Shown here one piece after another: positions 36,182 through 48,247 of a stretch of 64,000 nt of DNA; position 1 is the stretch's first letter, and each line of letters opens with the position of its first letter. Location: NCBI GenBank assembly GCA_035048485.1, contig CM068590.1, positions 2,294,001-2,358,000 of the forward strand, read 5' to 3'. The translations under genes and the position numbers were made by a program. The stretch is from Pteria penguin. Taxonomy: Eukaryota > Mollusca > Bivalvia > Pterioida > Pteriidae. The notes below the pieces were generated by a model that saw only the letters and a list, made by a program, of their open reading frames with translations, was not told the origin of the DNA and made no database searches.

Positions 36182-38652
36182 GTGTTCCGTTTTCCGATTC
36201 GGCTTACTATTTCATATGTATTATGTATAGGTACAAGGTCTATTTTATTTCGAGCGCACGTTTTCGGTTCACATGGTCGTCGCCGTAATCGTAACATCAG
36301 AAAACGTAATCGTTTAAATAGGTCATTAAACGATCTTCTATTTATCGCAAAAAATAATGGCCGTCATGAACTTTTGCATGCACTATCCTCTATTCCGGTA
36401 AATGAATTGAAATCTATCCTGGACGAAGCTGATCTTCGAAGTTTACGCAATTCTGATTGATATAAACTCAATTTGATTATTTTATTTTCATATAATAAAC
36501 TCTTTCCTCGTATTCCGTCCCTTCCACCCAAGCAGCAATTTCTCAAAATTAAATTTATTAATAAAGGCTTCGATCTACTTAACATTTCTAATATTTTCCG
36601 TGATCATAGAGTCACATCTAAAATCCCCCAATATTTTGAGAATTTAGAACCTCCACTTATTTGTTACCAGTACAAAAAGCCTATAAGAAATCTTATTCTA
36701 AATTATAATCAAGTTACATCTAACCCTGATGTTTCAGACTCTATTCCTTCGTCGTGTTCTTGTGATAAATCTAAATATGTTTATAAACCGGCAGGTCATG
36801 TTATTACTGGTGACCTAAACTGTATTTCGGACAAGAAATTGCGCACCCTTTTTGGAAAAGGACCTAAATATAGGTTACCGTCCAGGATAGATTTCAATAA
36901 ATGCCGTGACGTTATAGAAGATGCTTTAACTACATATTGTAAACGTTGGTGTAAAAAAAAGAACAGGTAAAGGTTCATGCTCTTAATGATTGGAAATACG
37001 AGATTTTAAGAATTGTCGATATCCGTATTAAGAACTTTACGGAAAATCCGCATTTATTTCAACAGCCTAATACATTGACGGCAAATTCTATTAAAAAGAA
37101 GATAGCTGACTTACATGCTAAATATGTCTTTGTTCCTGCTGATAAAGCAGGTAATAACATAATAGTTGTTTGAAAACTATATTATATTGAAGTACTTAAA
37201 AACGAATTAAACTCCACTCATACATATGTGGAAAGCCCTACCTCAAAAGACAGCACCTTGCACGATCACCTCATGACCATGTCCGACTTCAAAATTAAAA
37301 CTGATAAATCTGATCTACCAACCATATATTGGCTCCCAAAACTACATAAAAGTCCATATAAATCACGTTTCATATGTAATTCTAGCCACTGCTCTACTAC
37401 GGTACTATCGAAGCATATTACGTCTGCTCTAACTGCTATAAAAGATCATATTATCAAATACTGTGATGTCGCATTTCATAATAGTAACATCAATTACTTT
37501 TGGTCGATTAAAAATTCTCATGAAGTTATAAACAAACTTCTTTCGCTAAATTTCAAAGCGACTCAAATTTCTACATTTGATTTTTCTACACTTTATACAT
37601 CTCTGCCTCATGATTTGATTAAAAGCAAGTTGCTGTCTCTTATACAATGGTGTTTTCACAGAGAATCTAAAACGTACATATGTACTTCCAATAACTCCGG
37701 ATTCTTTTCCAACAAACAATATACTTCATATAAATACTGGACTTGCAAGGAATTATGTAAAGCACTAGATTTTCTCATGAATAATATTTTTGTGCAATTT
37801 GATGGCAAGATATATCAACAAATAGTTGGGATTCCTATGGGTACTAACTGCGCGCCTCTGATAGCAGATTTATTTCTTTATTGTTATGAGAGGGATTTTA
37901 TGGTTTCTCTTCAAAAATCAAAACGTTTTGACCTCATTGACAAATTCAATAATACTTGTAGATATCTGGATGATATTTTGGTTATCGACAACCCTGAATT
38001 CGAACAATTTATATCAGAAATTTATCCACCAGAGTTCACATTGAATAAAGCTAATACTTGAGATAAATCTACACCTTTCTTAGATTTAAACATCAAAATT
38101 ATCAACCACCTAATATATACTAATATTTATGATAAACGTGAGGATTTTGGATTTCCTATTGTAAATTTCCCTTACTTGGATGGCGATGTCCCTCGACTCC
38201 CATCATATGGTATCTATATATCTCAATTAGTTCGATTTGTCAGAGGCTGTACCGATGTTTTGGACTTTCATAAACGAAATTTACAAATTACTACTAAACT
38301 TTTAACTCAGGGTTACAGATATCACAAGCTAAGAAAAACATTCGGCAAATTCTTCAGATCTTATTCAGAACTTCTATCTAAATTTGGAAATATTTCTTTT
38401 CAACAGTATGTATCCAATGGAATTCCCCATCCTTATTTTTACGGTGATCTCGTATATAAACTAAGGAAAGTAAAAGGCTCCGATAACGTTATTTTATCAT
38501 GTAATAAAATAATCAAACGTCTTATAAATAGAGAATATGATATTGAGATCATCAAAAAGACTATAGGTCTTGTATTTGGCCCCTCTACAGCCTTATGCAG
38601 ACTTTTACTTGAACGTTGCACGCTGACTAACAGGGCGGTGGGGACTATATGA
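36182..38652 (+). CDS. Penelope-like reverse transcriptase ORF with three in-frame UGA codons and one frameshift
   Basis: Order of landmarks: a basic N-terminal region; CxC (CSC at 36755-36763) with a following GHVITGDL block; ADKAGNN (about 37138); LPTIYWLPKLHK (about 37318); RT motif A FDFSTLYT (D at 37579-37581); GIPMGTNCAPL (about 37829); catalytic RYLDDIL (37960-37980); and the C-terminal block to the UGA at 38650. In-frame UGA lies at 36458, 37171 and 38059; no UAA or UAG is in frame. The A8 tract 36953-36960 shifts frame by one. The three UGAs are either decay or selenocysteine codons; a SECIS-like hairpin at 38640-38705 makes the second option worth testing. The start is not certain: 36182 is only the limit of the open frame. 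Confidence 0.7.
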
Positions 38653-38705
38653 CGGGCCTTGTCCAAACCTCTTTCAGAGGAGACATGGTCCTGAACCTCG
38701 TCCCC
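38640..38705 (+). promoter_or_regulatory. Candidate type-II SECIS element
   Basis: Helix I is GGGGAC (38640-38645) with GTCCCC (38700-38705). After an internal loop comes ATGA (38649-38652), facing TGA (38692-38694), which can form the tandem G.A core. Helix II pairs 38654-38663 with 38682-38691 (nine pairs, one U.U). Then AAA (38665-38667) is unpaired, 12 nt after ATGA. A mini-stem CCTCT/AGAGG (38668-38672 with 38676-38680) closes with a 3-nt loop. This is the layout of a type-II eukaryotic SECIS. The terminal UGA of the ORF is part of the ATGA core, so it should terminate and not be recoded. Confidence 0.6.
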
Positions 38706-39155
38706 TCTGACTGTTAGTCGGGACTCCTACAGATCTAGGGTCTTAGCTCGCTTTCAGACTGGCAGAGCACGGTTTATCATGTTGATGTCACATATATTTT
38801 TATACCATTATGTATTTTACAATACCTTACGTGTTTATATTTTTATGACCTCTCAATATGCGATACCTGTTGACCCTTGTTCTTTACATGGATGATTATT
38901 TATAAATTTTTAAATGTACGTCCTTTGATTGTTCTGCTGTTACGGTGAGTGGGAAGGTGGGCCCGTAAACCGGTTAACCACACCATATGTTTGGCTTTTG
39001 TCAAATTAAATGACCGTCCTAAGTCGGTATCGTAATTGCACTACAATCAAATATTTTTGTAATGTGATATATGTTCTAGTATATTATTTATATTCATGTA
39101 TTGTATAGCTCTATGGTGACTTCTGCCACATAACTCAGCCAGTAACTCCTCTTTT
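38706..39155 (+). other. 3' untranslated region of the Naiad-type element
   Basis: The sequence from AGAGCACGGTTTATCATG (38769) to the end matches 60768-61150 closely and 63365-63610 more distantly, which defines the element's 3' end. Confidence 0.7.
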
Positions 39156-40009
39156 TTCTGTCAATATGTGTACCATATACATTGTATATTTCTGTTTCCG
39201 GTTCCGCTAAAACTCTTTTGTTTCCAAAAGATTAGATAAAATTTAACGAGTCTACACCCACTATACATATATAAACACAGAGACCACACTACCAGTATTT
39301 CCGGTTCCGCTCTTGATGTTGGTAGCCTTAGCAGCTTGTAGCGGCAGTATATCATGGTGGTATATATTCCCCTCTCCGATCACTCTCCCCTGATCATACT
39401 GTCTTCCTCTCTGTCACAATCAATACTCGTTAGATCCAACAAGTAATTATATTTAGTTATTACTGGGAAGTAAACAGATTGAGGATTTATTAGAGAAGAT
39501 CCCATACAACCTATCGCCTTGCTCTTAACCATGTAGGGAGAGGTATGCGTGTGAGGAAATCGTACAAGTATACGTCGACATGCCACGTTGTAATCAAATC
39601 CAAAAACGGTAGAGGAATCTGGTAACGTCACATATCAAAGCGTAATATTGAGTGGAATTGGCATCAAAATAGTGTGGAGATGTTGTTGACTGATTTTCAA
39701 ATCACTTTCTTTACATAGTCTCATAGTCTACGTATTCTGTGTAGGTCGACAGGGGAGATTAAATAAGATCCCACAATTTATGATGATTTCATGGTTGTTA
39801 ATGTAATATACAATAATAATATGAATTATGGCAATAGGAATGACGTCGTTATCACTATACTCCAAAATATTTAAGGCCAATATTTGATAAACAAAATATA
39901 TTCAACTTACTTGTTAAAATTTCATTCTGGTTTATAAAAAACGTTTACAAATAAAAGTTCAATTGCTTCATTATATTAAATAAATCAAGAAAAATGACAC
40001 AGAAACAGT

Positions 40010-40330
40010 ACTGATTTCGGAATGGAATTAGACGCCAATGTTAAATCACATTACTTTCTATATCATTCTGTTCACCAATGAATTCTGTTTGTTGATCACA
40101 TGCAACCGGTTTGAAGATGAAGATCTTGACTGGAAAGTATGTGGCCCCACCCTGGATCCACCATTTGATGTCACTTTCTGAGAAACACAAAAGCCTTATA
40201 AGGACCATGGACTATCAAGTTTCATAAAAAATCTCTTCATTGATCCTTAACAAAAAGTTATGACTATAGTTCACTTGAGATTTCGCTTAAACTAAAGTTT
40301 GTCTACGTGTGGTCGGGAAGGAAAGAGGGG
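40010..40330 (+). repeat. Flanking segment duplicated with the B-box gene
   Basis: Blocks such as GATTTCGGAATGGAATTAGA, GAATTCTGTTTGTTGATCAC and GGCCCCACCCTGGAT recur in the same order at 56220-56510. Each lies upstream of a B-box gene copy, so the duplication included flank and gene. Confidence 0.65.
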
Positions 40331-40689
40331 GTTGGGGGGTTGGGTAGAACTGACGAGACTGCATATGCTTACTTGATTTGTTTCATTGATTCGTAATTAT
40401 GCCAAACTATTATTATTTCCCTTATTGTTGCTGTCTGTTCTATGTATCAAACAAAAACCATAGTAACAACCATTTAATTTTTAGGGAGGTGGGCCTAAAA
40501 AAAAAAAAAAAATAATAATAATACAAAAATAAAAATAAGAAATGCTCCGGCTCCCAATGTAAGAAAATTAATGTGATAATAATAATAATATTAATAATGA
40601 TAATGACAGTTGGTGAAAATGCAGGAAATGTCTTTGGTACGAATATTTTTCGTTCTACGTACTCCCTTAACTCAATCTCTACCCCCCCC

Positions 40690-40729
40690 CCCCCTCACCC
40701 AACACACACGCACACACACACACAAACAA

Positions 40730-40797
<68 letters not shown>
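40690..40797. repeat. CA microsatellite
   Basis: Mostly (CA)n with a few CAAA interruptions, after a C10 run. ORFs in this stretch are artefacts. Confidence 0.95.
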
Positions 40798-40800
<3 letters not shown>

Positions 40801-42978
40801 AACATGTACACAAAATTTCGTAGATAAGTGGTAAAATATAATATCCAGCCCTCGAAATTGAGGACAAACGAATTCAATCTCTGAAAATAGGTAAAACATT
40901 TTCGGGTTCACGCAACTCTTTTTGTACCTCCTCCCCCAAATCATTTTCAGTTTATGCTATCTCGTAACACGGAGCGTCGGTTTATACTGTCTTATGAATC
41001 CAAAACAATAACGAACCATCAGTGGATCTCGTACCACTTTGACCATTTGATCACAAGTCAACCACCTGACAAACAGTTATACCTGCTATTTATAGCAATC
41101 TAAGAAAAAGATGAGCCTCGATATGAAAAATTGGAATTCCCCTCACTCACACCACTCTATAGAAGCATGTATGGGCATCATTAGAATATAAGAACACTGA
41201 ATCCGTATCAGGAGGAACTCCTCTATGATCTTAAAGAATCGTTTACATATCGACCATCTTTCTGATTCAGTCGTACTTTCTTTTTCTTCAAATTGACCTT
41301 TAACCTTAATTGTATTAAGGATGTAAACAGGGAGAAAGTCAGATTGTTGGTCAGAACATTTAAGAAATCCTTTATGTAAGTGTTTTTGTGATATCTAGTC
41401 TAAGTATTACGCCTTGTGGTTAGTCACTATATTGCATTACATCAGTTTCCTGTTTATCGTATCAGACTTCATTGAAAGTGAGGATGGGATTTTGCCACGC
41501 CCTTCAATTTCATGATTCTTGAACAACAAAGTCTATTTTAACCATAACATATCTGTATAAATTTCAGACCCAGCAGAGGGGGTAGGGGTTGATTACAGCA
41601 CCCCCTCTCCCTTCCCAGTCCCGATAAAAGTTTTATGGTTAATGCAGACAGTCTTTGTAAACAGTGTGTATTTTCTCTAATCCTCTCTAAGAATTCCGTT
41701 CTTTTGTAGAAAGTCTTCCAAGGTTCGATTTTCCCCTTTTTTTTCTTTTGGCAAATGTAGGAGTTATCTTTCTTTCACAATGAAATTCATTTCTGAAAAT
41801 TCCGTATTATTTGTTTCGTTTTGTAGAAATAAATGGCAGATCACCAGCGACCGAGTCCATGGGAGGTCGATGGCTGTGGTAACTCTGCGCAATTTCAATG
41901 TCTGAATTGTGAAGACGTTCTCTGTACCGAGTGTAAAGAGAAGCACGAAATGAAAAGAAAAGCCCACAAGTTTGTTCCATACTCAGAGAGGGAAAAACAA
42001 ATTTGTCAGAAGCACACTGACAACAAGTATGTTTGTTGGTGCAAGCCATGTAATGAAGCATGTTGCTTAACATGTGCCTTAACACCACATAAGGGGCATG
42101 ACATGGTCGAAATGGAGGACGCCATCCGTGATAAGACAGAAAGCGTAAAAAAAGAGTTGGGAGGACCCTTTCAGGATTGTCTGGCACAATAGAAAAATCT
42201 CCTACTCGAAGCCAAACAAACAGCGGAAGAGTATGCATCCAACATCCAGAAAATTGACGAAGATTTGGTTTCCCATGCAAATCGTATTCATGATGCCGTA
42301 GACAAGAGCTTAGCGAAAATTCGGAGCGAACAGAGAAATCAGCGAAAAGAGAGAAATGACATTTCAAGTAGAAGAAAACTCAATAAACGATAAGTATGAA
42401 CAATTCAAAAGAAATATTGAACAACTAGAGGAACTTGTACAAATAAGTGATATTAGTCTATTAGAACATAACCTTGATATTGCCGATATGAAAGCCCTTC
42501 CAGCACTCACCCGAACGTCACCTCCTAGTTTACAGTCTTGGCCAAATTGATGATAATACGATATCCGCCATGATCGGAAGCCTGACCTCATCTGTAGAGA
42601 ATTTAGTTTAAAAAGTCTCATGCGATGCAGGAAATATCACAGATCTTTCGCAAGCGCCCTCGTCTGTTATGCCATTACTATCCACGCCAGTAGTAGTATC
42701 ATCATTCACTTCTAATAATGGTGATGGTTATGATTATGAGTTTCTTTCTTTGGAACCATACATCGCTTGTACCACGTCCTCAGGTCGGGCTTCGGTGGAG
42801 ACTAGTTTGACACGTATACAACTGATAGACCCTTACGGCAAAGTACTGGATACTATCAACTCAGGCTTCTACTTCAATAGACTCACCGCCACTTTAAATG
42901 GAGATGTCCTCATTACTGGCAATCGCCGTGTCACGTCAGCTTCAAAGGGAGTGACATCATGGAGATTAAATACATTAT

Positions 42979-42982
42979 TTAA
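42979..42982. repeat. Left TTAA target duplication
   Basis: TTAA directly before the left end of the 9.2-kb transposon; the partner is 52215-52218. Confidence 0.85.
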
Positions 42983-42996
42983 GGCCACGGACCTGG
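42983..42996 (+). repeat. Left terminal inverted repeat of the TTAA transposon
   Basis: GGCCACGGACCTGG, imperfect inverse of 52201-52214. Confidence 0.7.
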
Positions 42997-45695
42997 GGTA
43001 CCCTCCTAAATTCCTATCGTTTAATTTTGAATTATTTCCCCACCATTGATAAAGATACATTAGACGCATAATTTCTGAAAATTTCATATAAATTACCCGA
43101 ATTAGTATTTTCTCTATGAAGTTTCAAAAATAGATAAATTTGGAAGATTGCCAAATATCATGAAATGGGTGTAGATAACAAATTATAGTTTTTAAAAAGT
43201 GAATTTATCATGAATTTATATTTTGAGGTTGCTTGTTCTGTTTAACATATGATATTACATAACTTAAAAATAAGCAAGAGACAAAAATAATGCTAACTAC
43301 CAAGTTTACACCTGTAAATATGAAAATAAAGGGGAAAATTTAAACCCATTATTGAACAGAGTGTTCATATATAAACAAAAATTTTAGAAAATTGTATCGT
43401 TTAATTTGGATAAAAAAATGACGACAGAATATACATTAATAAGCAAATAAGATAAGATAAAAATTTCACTGTATACCCACAACTTTTTTCAAGAAAAAAT
43501 TGGTCAAATTATCCCAACCCCCTTTTTCATTTGAAATAATCAGTTGTTATATTTTATATATCTATTGCAGTACATTTAAAACAAAATGTTCAGTGGACTG
43601 TATGTAAAATCATAGACATGTCTATGAATTACTCTAGTCAAAGTTAAAAAGGTGATCATGCATCGCTATGGCAACAGACTTTCATATTTTTCAATTTCTA
43701 GCACAATGTATAGGGGCTCTCATTAGCTGAAAGCCTGGAAAGATACACTAGCAGACTAAATTCCAATGTTATGGCTATGATTATATTTTTTTGCTTGTAT
43801 ATATATAAAGGTTAGTTTAGGTAACATTGTCCTTGACCTTAGTGTCACTTTCAAGGATTTCTTTAGTTTATATTTATGTATCAAGTATGAAATTTCTATC
43901 TCTAAAACTCAAAAGTTTTGGTCAAAGTTGACAAATACAAACAAATGGCTAATTTAGATGCAGACAGATATATGAAGAACACACCACAAACTATTTACAG
44001 TATAACCACAAATTTACAATTAAGAGTATACATGTCCATGCCCCCCCCCCTCCCCTTGAGTGAAAAGTTTCTCAAGATAAAGTAAAATGATATAAAAATT
44101 TGACAGTTCCAATGGTTAGTTTGAATATTGTACAACTAACGGTTTAGTCTAATCTTGCCCACAAGGCATGGGGACAAGCACAGCCATACAGTCACTAACG
44201 GCGATGTAAGTTCATAATATGTGCCATTAAATGACGGAAGTGTGATAATTCTACTAACTAAGACTTAAAGAGATCTGTTAACTAATGAAACAATCAGAAG
44301 ATTTGGTGGATATAACTGTGTTTAACAATTTATCAATTGTCATCCACCATAAATTGTATTGTCAGAATAATGACCAGGCATAATACATTTTTGACCTGTT
44401 TCAAGATCCAAGTTCCATGTAGGTATAGAGGTCAATTGGCTAAGAATTGGATTGGGACATACTTGACAATGTCAATGGTTCCTGTTTGGAAGAAAAATAC
44501 ACACAAAATATCTTTATCAGTTGAATTTTAATTGAATAAATGTACATAAAACTAAAACTGATCACATTGATATGCTACTATCATTTATCATTGTAAAGTA
44601 AATAAAGTTTGTGATTAAAGCCAGGTTATAAATACAATCCAGATATGACCAGAAAACCTGTGACCTAATGACCTAAAATTCTGAGGCACATTCCAATATA
44701 TCATATGCATACTGTAAGCTATATGTACACTGTATCAACAAGAGATGTTTGTGAAACACTTATGCCCCCCCCCTCCCCCCTCCTGGACATGAATCATAGG
44801 GTGCACAAGCAAAACTTAGAACTATTGGAATTTTTCTATGTCCAAGATGCATAACTCTGTCAAAAAATATTTGATGGTACCCAAAAACAAAACTTGACCT
44901 AGATATTCTCATGATAAATCTGTACACCAAATTTATATTTTATGATATTCATGATGATGCAGTAAGTCAAATATAATCCACCAAAGGGTTCACTAGATAA
45001 TGGGTGAATATAGATCACTAAAGTGGTACTACATCAGCTTTGCAAATGTAAAATTGACTTGAAAATCAAATATACTCATAATGATTTTCATCCCTAACAA
45101 GTATTTAGTGCTTTAATGATATTAGATGGAAACCCAATATATATAGTAACAATGGTTTTCATAATGTGTAACATTTTGACATGAAAATCAGTAGAATAGT
45201 AGTCATATACTACTTTATACATATACAACCTCAGACATTTGGACCACATGTAAAGCAACATGCATGCCTTTTCTACCAAGAATGAAGGTATAAATGAAAG
45301 GTCAAGACATGATACATATTATTCACATAGATTTACACCTAGAGTAATAATTTAGATTTATCTGAGCCATGTGTCATGAGTGTTATGAATCATGGAATAT
45401 TTTAAGTAATTCAGTTTTTATGCCGATACATGTACATGTAGTATGACAAATATTCACCATTAACCTTTGACAAATATTTTAAATTTTTCAGTAAATTTTT
45501 CATTACTCAACTACTGATCCAAGACTATGAGTAACAAACAAACAAATCAGTACATTTTTCAAACCATAAGTATATTTTTGAATATTGACTTTCTTTACGT
45601 TGGATTTACATAATTTTGGATATAGTTTTACTACGTAAGATGTCTCAAAGCTTACTTATTAATATTGAAAGCTTTGAAGATGTGTTTTCTAATTT

Positions 45696-45700
<5 letters not shown>

Positions 45701-45770
<70 letters not shown>
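45701..45770. repeat. TA microsatellite, about 35 units
   Basis: Uninterrupted (TA)n. Confidence 0.97.
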
Positions 45771-45775
<5 letters not shown>

Positions 45776-45824
45776 CAAACATGCTACATAAAACAAGGCA
45801 CCCTATAATTTCACTGAAATTCGT

Positions 45825-45920
45825 TCCTGATCTGGGAATCAAACCCCCGACTTTCGCTACCTAATCACCTAGCCGCCATTGCATCCAATGCTCTAACCCA
45901 TTGAGCTATCAGGGCTCTAC
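45825..45920 (-). repeat. tRNA-derived SINE head
   Basis: The minus strand has GATAGCTCAATGGGTTAGAGC (D-arm/A-box-like) and GGGTTTGATTCCC (B-box-like). The spacing is tRNA-like, but I judge it SINE-derived because stems are imperfect and it sits in a repeat-rich transposon. Confidence 0.55.
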
Positions 45921-45921
45921 A

Positions 45922-47063
45922 ACAAGAGGCCCAAGTGGGCCTATATCGCTCACCTGAGTACCTAGATTATCAGTCATGCATGAAGGAGAATTCATTTATT
46001 TTTGCATTAATGTGACTAAGTCAACACAGATGTTGAAAATATGTCAAATTTTATTTCAGGCTAGAATAAAAAACAACACTTTTTTGCACATCCATTCAGG
46101 TGATTGTGATATTAAGCATTTCCTTTGTCTCTGCAAGAAGTCATTCAGGGCAACAAGTTAGTCATTTTCCTTAGGTGGGGCCTTTTGTTGACTGATTTCA
46201 AGTCTGGGTCATGAACAACAATTCCTAATTTCATATGTTGAGTGTTGAGAAACATCTAAAAACTTATTTAGATGTGTAAAAAAAAAAAAAATTTTTTTGA
46301 CCACAGCTGGATTTGAACCGCTACTCTCCATATTTCAATTACCAAGTGGTATATGTACCATTGTGAGACCTACTTTTAGACATGGTGGCATTATCTGTTA
46401 ACCAATTTGGATGATCCGCACAAAAAACAAAACCTTTGAAAAGGACTATGAGTACTTGCATCCTACCCAGTTTTATCACAAATCCCCCCCCTTTTCTTGG
46501 AAGTCTTAAAAAATTCATAAAAAATTCAAAAATCGAGACATTGAAAAAATTCCTTCGCACCAGCATTCCTTACCATAGAAATGATTAAATGAAACCAAAT
46601 GAATGCATCAATGTTTAATAAAAGAAAATAATAACTCTTTAATGCATTAAAATAACAAAGTCCAAAATAAAAATGAAAAAACGTCAAAAATTTGATTTCG
46701 GAACGGAACCAAAAATAACAACACTTCTTCACACATCCCTCTAGATCATTCCTATGCATTCGGTTTGTCTCTGTATGCCCCCGGTCTGAAGAAGAAGTTT
46801 GTCAAAGGAGGGTACCCTCTTTGACCTACTTTTGCCTGTGGTGGCGCCACCTGTTGATGAATCCGGACGAAAAACAACAACACTTGTAGGGGACCATGAG
46901 TACTACATGCTTATCAAGTTTCATCAAATTCTGTTCAGTGGTTCTGGAGAAGAAGTCGAAAATGTGAAAAGTTAACGACGGACGACAGACGACGGACGAC
47001 GGACGGACGGACGACGGTGATTGATCACAATAGCTCACTTGAGCCTTTGGCTCAGGTGAGCTA
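45922..47063. repeat. Dispersed non-autonomous repeat with hairpin ends
   Basis: The left end contains AGGCCCAAGTGGGCCT, a 7-bp-stem hairpin. The right end (47034-47060) is a 12-bp-stem hairpin with one G.U pair, preceded by GACGGACGACGGACG-like units. The interior section 46683-46880 is related to 55060-55232 in inverse orientation. No ORF; classification uncertain. Confidence 0.5.
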
Positions 47064-47197
47064 AAAATAGCTAATCGTATGCATATATCATTGTATCTAT
47101 ATGTGCTTAAATATATATATAGTTAAACCATGTTTGATATGTTGAAATGTAAATTACACAAATAATATTTATAAATGCATAAAATTTCATTTGAAAA

Positions 47198-48247
47198 TCA
47201 TTGTTCATTGGAGAAAAATGACTGAAAGGCAGCCACTGACTTTGATGAAATCTTGTATTCTTGAAATAAATACTTAATTCCTTTTGGATCCCTTTCACTG
47301 GCCTTTTTCAAGTGAAGTAAGCTTATTCCCTGTTTGGCAAGTTTCATGCATGGCTCTCTGGGAACAGTCTTTGCTTTTATCAATGTTTGGTAAGATGATC
47401 TGCAGGCACAGTAATTAATGCAAAAAAAATCATCCTTTTCACACTGTGAATACATCTTTTCCATGAAAAGTTTTTGTAATGCACGAACATCTTCAATGGC
47501 ACTGTGAGCTTCATACGTCATACCATTTAGATAACATTCAACTAATGTACTCTGTTTGTAATTTTTCACATCAGTTTTAGGGAAAATTTTCCTTGCCATT
47601 ATTAATGTATCAATAAACCCTTTAACAATCTCACAAAATGTGGAATATAGAGAAAATTCCTTAAGCCGGTTGGTAAGGATGTTCATGTCGAAATTTGCTA
47701 TGTTGTGTCCAATTAAAACAGGATTTGGTATCTTTCTGAGGAATTCTATAAGATCTAATAATGCTTCTTTAGGGGATTTTGCTTCCACTTCATGGCCAGC
47801 ATGAAACATTCTGTTGGTGGAGAGACTGCAAGTTATATTTGTAATTTCTGATGCTTTTTGGTTGATGGTACATCTAGGAAATACATAAGATGAGTATTCC
47901 GTCTTTCCATAAATTGCAGCTATTTGAGTTATATCACTCCTTATGGGATCCAGCCCAGTAGTCTCCAAATCAAACACAACATATGATTCTGTACCATCCA
48001 TTATTAGAGGTGATGGAATATTTTCGTCATCAACAGAGTCTGCCAGTTCAATATTGGACTCGTAAGTTGTTCCTTCATGCACAAATGACCGCCTCTCACA
48101 TGCATACCTTGCCTTTTTTTTCTGAATTCTTTTCTTTTTGTGATTGATTGTTTTGTTTCTAGCTCTTATTTTTTCCCGGTCGATATCAAGTTTTTTGGAA
48201 ATATTCGTTGTCAATGTACCAGGTGATAACATGGCAGCTTTGTTCAT
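47198..48247 (-). CDS. Terminal exon: DEDDh exonuclease domain
   Basis: This single 1,050-nt exon encodes residues 431-779: a lysine/arginine-rich linker, then the exonuclease of roughly 180 residues, then a cysteine-containing C-terminal tail (CSLST, CINYCACRSSY). All four acidic catalytic residues and the histidine are present. Having the whole nuclease in one exon is consistent with later acquisition by the transposase gene. Confidence 0.8.
   Translation of the reverse strand: MNKAAMLSPGTLTTNISKKLDIDREKIRARNKTINHKKKRIQKKKARYACERRSFVHEGTTYESNIELADSVDDENIPSPLIMDGTESYVVFDLETTGLDPIRSDITQIAAIYGKTEYSSYVFPRCTINQKASEITNITCSLSTNRMFHAGHEVEAKSPKEALLDLIEFLRKIPNPVLIGHNIANFDMNILTNRLKEFSLYSTFCEIVKGFIDTLIMARKIFPKTDVKNYKQSTLVECYLNGMTYEAHSAIEDVRALQKLFMEKMYSQCEKDDFFCINYCACRSSYQTLIKAKTVPREPCMKLAKQGISLLHLKKASERDPKGIKYLFQEYKISSKSVAAFQSFFSNEQ

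Larger units (their letters stand above)
36182..39155 (+). mobile_element. Naiad-type Penelope-like retroelement
   Basis: One long reading region (36182-38652) encodes a linker with a CxC motif and then a Penelope-like reverse transcriptase. A 3' untranslated region of about 500 bp follows and is shared with the fragments at 60768-61150 and 63290-63610. The 3' end near CTCCTCTTTTT is the same in the 60768 copy. The CxC linker before the RT is the feature reported for Naiad elements. The N-terminal GIY-YIG endonuclease expected in Naiads is not visible upstream, so the copy is 5'-truncated or of an endonuclease-lacking type. Confidence 0.7.
39156..41832. other. Gene-free stretch upstream of the B-box pseudogene
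   Basis: I see no coding region. About 40010-40330 is shared with 56215-56510 upstream of the second B-box copy. An A-rich/AAT stretch lies at 40497-40600 and a CA microsatellite at 40690-40797. The last 300 bp are presumably the former 5' flank of the B-box gene. Confidence 0.55.
43000..47197. other. Non-coding left part of the TTAA transposon
   Basis: 4.2 kb of AT-rich sequence downstream of the transposase gene. It holds C-rich runs (44040, 44765), a TA microsatellite (45701-45770), a tRNA-like SINE (45825-45920) and a dispersed repeat (45922-47063). No coding sequence is seen. Confidence 0.65.

Noticed and set aside
41807..42367. 186-codon minus-strand ORF
   Set aside because: Antisense of the B-box/coiled-coil segment; no known motif, and the plus strand has clear B-box cysteines.
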